Origin: UBA5239 sp040394635
GTDB taxonomy: Bacteria; Verrucomicrobiota; Lentisphaeria; Victivallales; Victivallaceae
Assembly: GCA_040394635.1 (NCBI GenBank)
Contig: JBEBRW010000005.1
Location: 1-64,000, forward strand
DNA: 64,000 nt
Reading direction: 5' to 3'
The number at the start of each line of letters is the position of its first letter. Position 1 is the first letter of the stretch. Below are positions 60,563 to 64,000 of this stretch, piece after piece. Below the pieces are notes generated by a model, which had not been told where the DNA came from, searched no databases, and was given only the letters and a program-made list of their open reading frames with translations. The position numbers and the translations under genes were made by a program.

Positions 60563-60592
60563 TTACAAATTTTTCCGATTTCAAATTTGTAA
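60563..60592. promoter_or_regulatory. Palindrome in the gdhA upstream region
   Basis: TTACAAATTT (60563-60572) and AAATTTGTAA (60583-60592) form perfect 10-bp arms with a 10-nt spacer. The right arm contains TTGTAA (60587-60592), a likely -35 box; TATATT at 60609-60614 follows after 16 nt. A repressor or activator binding here would control gdhA directly. Confidence 0.55.
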
Positions 60593-60693
60593 AAAAATTT
60601 TTCAGTATTATATTCTCAACCTTTTGCGCGTCAAAATCTGTAATATTTTTAACGGTAAAAACAATAACCAAAAAACATAAAGAGGAAACAATT

Positions 60694-62040
<1,347 letters not shown>

Positions 62041-62053
62041 GCCAATTGAAAAT

Positions 62054-62120
62054 GGAAAGTTGACAGTTGAAAATTGGGGAAGCTTCTCCCTCAACGATCA
62101 ACTGTCAATTATCAACTTCC
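62054..62120. repeat. Interrupted inverted repeat after gdhA
   Basis: GGAAAGTTGA with CAGTTGA (left) pairs with TCAACTG and TCAACTTCC (right), with GAAGCTTC at the centre. The TTGACAGTTGA-style words resemble repeats common in intergenic DNA of this group. It could end transcription from gdhA and from the convergent regulator gene. Confidence 0.5.
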
Positions 62121-62131
62121 CACTAAAAAAC

Positions 62132-63166
62132 CTAGCAGCTTTCGCGGGGGACGAGCTTCAGCTCGCCGTCCAGGTGGAACGGCTTCCGGCGGTTGCTGTC
62201 GATGTAGTCGCTGAATTCCTGGATGGCGAGCCGGCCGTTGGCGCGATTGCACAGGTCGATCGTGGTCAGCTCCGGTTTCAGCCAGCCGGGGCTCATGTTG
62301 TCGACGCCCGACACTGCCACTTTGTCCGGTACCCGGATTCCGTATTCACGCTCGAGGAGCTGAATTGCCCGGGTGGCAAGCGAATCCGTGAAGCAGTTGA
62401 TCGCCTGATATGTGGCGGCTTGCGGCAATTCAGTCAGATCGTTGAATTCCCGGTATTCGATCCCGCGCTGTTCGAGTTCGGCGGCAAAGCGCCGCGAGCG
62501 CTCGCGGGTAACGAGTTCGTTGTTGATGATCCCCGCCACTTTCCGATACCCTTTCTGCTGATAATAATCGGCCATCATCGCCGCAATTTTTTCCTCGTTG
62601 TGATAAATCGCCGGGCAGATGTCGTTGATGTCTTTGTAGAAATTCCCGCCATAATACATGAAAGGAATGTTCTGTGCCTTCAATGCTCCAGCGGCAGGCA
62701 GCAGCGCATTGGAGTAACCGCGAAAAAAGATCACCCCGGCGGTCTCCGGATAAACCATGCCCACTTCATGCAGATTTTCCAGAAAGTCCTCCAGTTCAAC
62801 GATCTGTGGTTCATACGCCAGGTTGGCATTGTTGGCGTGGGACAGCGTACCGATGAAGAAATCCATGAAGTCCCCGTGCGAGATTTCATACAAATGCTCC
62901 ATGTTGGACACCAGCAGGATTTTGCCGCGCCGCGACCGCGGAGCCACAAAAGTGCCCTGTCCGTGCCGCCGGTAAAGGACTTTTTCGGTTTCCAGATTGT
63001 TCAGTGCCTTGCGAATGGTACCGATGCTGGCGCCGTACTCCGCCGCCAGTTGCGATTCGGAAGGCAGGCGGTCGTGACGCTTCAACTTGTGCTTCACGAT
63101 ATAGCGCTTCAATTCATATTCGATCTGCCGGTATACCGGCAACTGCTGCCATAATTCCGAATTCAT
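62132..63166 (-). CDS. GntR/LacI hybrid transcriptional regulator
   Basis: A 344-residue regulator of the same two-domain type as the one at 6931. Residues ~8-80 are a GntR winged helix (VYRQIEYELKRYIVKHKLKR, LPSESQLAAEYGASIGTIRK, HGQGTFV). The effector domain follows (GKILLVSNMEHLYEISHGD, AGVIFFRGYSNALLP, KVAVSGVDNMSPGWLKPELT). It is divergent from the pseudopilin gene at 63331 and is the probable owner of the palindrome at 63284-63301. Confidence 0.92.
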   Translation of the reverse strand: MNSELWQQLPVYRQIEYELKRYIVKHKLKRHDRLPSESQLAAEYGASIGTIRKALNNLETEKVLYRRHGQGTFVAPRSRRGKILLVSNMEHLYEISHGDFMDFFIGTLSHANNANLAYEPQIVELEDFLENLHEVGMVYPETAGVIFFRGYSNALLPAAGALKAQNIPFMYYGGNFYKDINDICPAIYHNEEKIAAMMADYYQQKGYRKVAGIINNELVTRERSRRFAAELEQRGIEYREFNDLTELPQAATYQAINCFTDSLATRAIQLLEREYGIRVPDKVAVSGVDNMSPGWLKPELTTIDLCNRANGRLAIQEFSDYIDSNRRKPFHLDGELKLVPRESC

Positions 63167-63195
63167 CTGGTTTTCCGTTTTTTATGCTTTATATT

Positions 63196-63224
63196 AATAT
63201 AATGGCGGAATGGACAAACATCAA
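63196..63224 (-). promoter_or_regulatory. Promoter of the GntR/LacI regulator gene
   Basis: Minus strand: TTGATG (63224-63219), 17-nt spacer, TATATT (63201-63196). The -10 lies in the palindrome TTATATTAATATAA (63189-63202), 30 nt before the start codon. Confidence 0.5.
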
Positions 63225-63263
63225 TTTATATTGAAAATATTTCAAAGATTTCGCATGCTGCTA

Positions 63264-63292
63264 TTGACATTTTCAACTGAAAGATGTATACT
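63264..63292 (+). promoter_or_regulatory. Strong promoter of the second pseudopilin gene
   Basis: TTGACA (63264-63269), 17-nt spacer, TATACT (63287-63292), 38 nt before the start codon. Close to consensus. Confidence 0.75.
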
Positions 63293-63301
63293 CCTATACA
63301 T
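63284..63301. promoter_or_regulatory. Operator-like palindrome over the pseudopilin -10 box
   Basis: ATGTATA-CTCC-TATACAT, perfect 7-bp arms, covering the -10 box and start site of the pseudopilin promoter. Placement fits repression by the divergent GntR/LacI regulator. Confidence 0.6.
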
Positions 63302-63330
63302 GAGTTAACTGTCCATAAGGAGAACAGGAC

Positions 63331-64000
63331 ATGAGCAAACGGAATTTTACACTTATCGAACTCCTCGTAGTGATCGCGATCATCGCCATCCTCGCCGCCA
63401 TGCTGCTGCCCGCATTAAACAAAGCCCGCAGCAAAGCGCACAACATCGCCTGTACCAGCAATCTGAAGCAGATCGGCCTGGCCCAGAACATGTATTCAAG
63501 TGACAGTAATGAATGGATCGTGCCGAGCCGTTCCGCCTATGGCAGTGGACAGCGGTACTGGTTTGAAATCCTGTCCGGCGTGAATTTCGACGGGGATAAG
63601 TATGCCGAAGGCTATGGCGTCACCTACTTCGGCAGCAGCACCGCTATCACCAAAGGTTCGTTTGTCTGTCCGGGCGAACGCAAAAACTTCGCAGCCTCCA
63701 GCGCTAACGGTTTTGCTTATACGCATTACGCACACAACAGCCGGCTCGGGGGTAACGTTTTTCCCGGAGTAGTGGATTATAACCGCAAAAAGTTGTCCGA
63801 TATTCGTAAACCTGCCATTGCGGTATTCGGCGGGGACACGATCCGGGAGGGCGAACCACAACTTAATTATCCGGTCTTTTTCAGTTTCCGCCATGACGGC
63901 GGCGATATACGAACGACCACTGCCCGCAATGATGCTCCCACGTCGCGAGGCCGCGCCAACATCATCTTCCTCGATGGACACGTGGCTCCGGAAACCTACG
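63331..64000 (+). CDS. Pseudopilin-like protein, cut by the window end
   Basis: At least 223 residues, continuing past the window. It begins MSKRN, then FTLIELLVVIAIIAILAAML and LPALNKARSKAHN, the prepilin-type start, with Asn rather than Gly before the cut and the mature Glu5 present. CTSNLKQIGLAQNMYSSDSN is typical of the DUF1559/H-X9-DG group, and RANIIFLDGH near the end of the window is the DGH part of that motif; a His-Asp-Gly-Gly segment precedes it with an insertion. AAGGAG lies upstream. Same arrangement with a GntR/LacI regulator as at 6931-8698. Confidence 0.88.
   Translation, partial: MSKRNFTLIELLVVIAIIAILAAMLLPALNKARSKAHNIACTSNLKQIGLAQNMYSSDSNEWIVPSRSAYGSGQRYWFEILSGVNFDGDKYAEGYGVTYFGSSTAITKGSFVCPGERKNFAASSANGFAYTHYAHNSRLGGNVFPGVVDYNRKKLSDIRKPAIAVFGGDTIREGEPQLNYPVFFSFRHDGGDIRTTTARNDAPTSRGRANIIFLDGHVAPETY

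Larger units (their letters stand above)
60312..60693. other. 382-base AT-rich region upstream of gdhA
   Basis: No convincing gene; a 75-codon frame at 60453-60680 is AT-driven and lacks a ribosome-binding site. The first 90 bases hold an imperfect inverted repeat (60322-60404). The last 130 bases hold a perfect 10-bp palindrome and a promoter-like pair just before gdhA. Confidence 0.6.

Noticed and set aside
60453..60680. 75-codon frame in the gdhA upstream region
   Set aside because: Composition follows the AT-rich DNA, no ribosome-binding site, and it overlaps the palindrome and promoter.

Overview
The window looks like a chromosomal segment of a member of the Lentisphaerota (Victivallis-like), in the PVC superphylum. 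The pointers are the roughly 50-residue PVC-type small basic protein at 19202, two pseudopilin-like proteins starting FTLIELLVVIAIIAILAAML, GntR/LacI hybrid regulators, a very large exported glycosidase-like protein with a CBM9-type end, ceramidase-fold hydrolases, and many xylose-isomerase-like TIM barrels and Gfo/Idh/MocA-type enzymes. Coding density is high and genes are often fused by 4-nt ATGA/GTGA overlaps. I see no rRNA, tRNA, CRISPR, insertion sequence, prophage or plasmid module. The taxonomic call is an inference from gene families.

Layout. 1-6.8 kb: a release-factor-like GGQ protein with an exported partner, a Ca-type P-ATPase, and a dicarboxylate-type symporter fused to a substrate-binding domain. 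6.9-15.7 kb: a five-gene plus-strand operon (GntR/LacI regulator, pseudopilin, Gfo/Idh oxidoreductase, 1397-residue exported glycosidase-like protein, ADP-ribosylglycohydrolase-like protein), probably a polysaccharide-use locus. 15.7-20.7 kb (minus strand): two SPFH proteins with repeated N-terminal modules, folB and an exported protein; the small basic protein gene lies between them on the plus strand. 20.9-30.9 kb: an eight-gene operon with its own promoter and terminator (DegT aminotransferase, three tandem ceramidase-fold hydrolases, an orphan HlyD-like adaptor, three isomerase/epimerase TIM barrels). This looks like a catabolic route for an unknown, possibly amino-sugar or cyclitol-like, substrate.

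30.9-45.4 kb: an exported trypsin-like protease, larC, a GH36-type alpha-galactosidase, an internally duplicated exported protein, an AraC regulator, a zinc-ribbon/histidine kinase/aldo-keto reductase operon, a candidate small RNA gene at 42518-42607 (minus), and valS. 45.5-51.7 kb: a MEMO-family/SDR/exported-protein operon and a membrane protein/ATP-grasp/unknown operon. 51.7-57.5 kb: a lactonase lipoprotein, class II fructose-bisphosphate aldolase, two tandem paralogous lipoproteins and a polytopic glycosyltransferase-like protein. 57.6-64 kb: a Cys/HTH protein with an overlapping small gene, an AraC regulator divergent from an alpha-L-fucosidase-like gene, gdhA, and a second GntR/LacI regulator divergent from a second pseudopilin cut by the window end.

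The two most interesting items are the small RNA candidate at 42.6 kb (promoter, four-helix fold closed by an 11-bp stem, U-tract, all in 125 nt) and the repeated pairing of a GntR/LacI regulator with a pseudopilin at carbohydrate loci. The triplicated ceramidase-fold operon is third.
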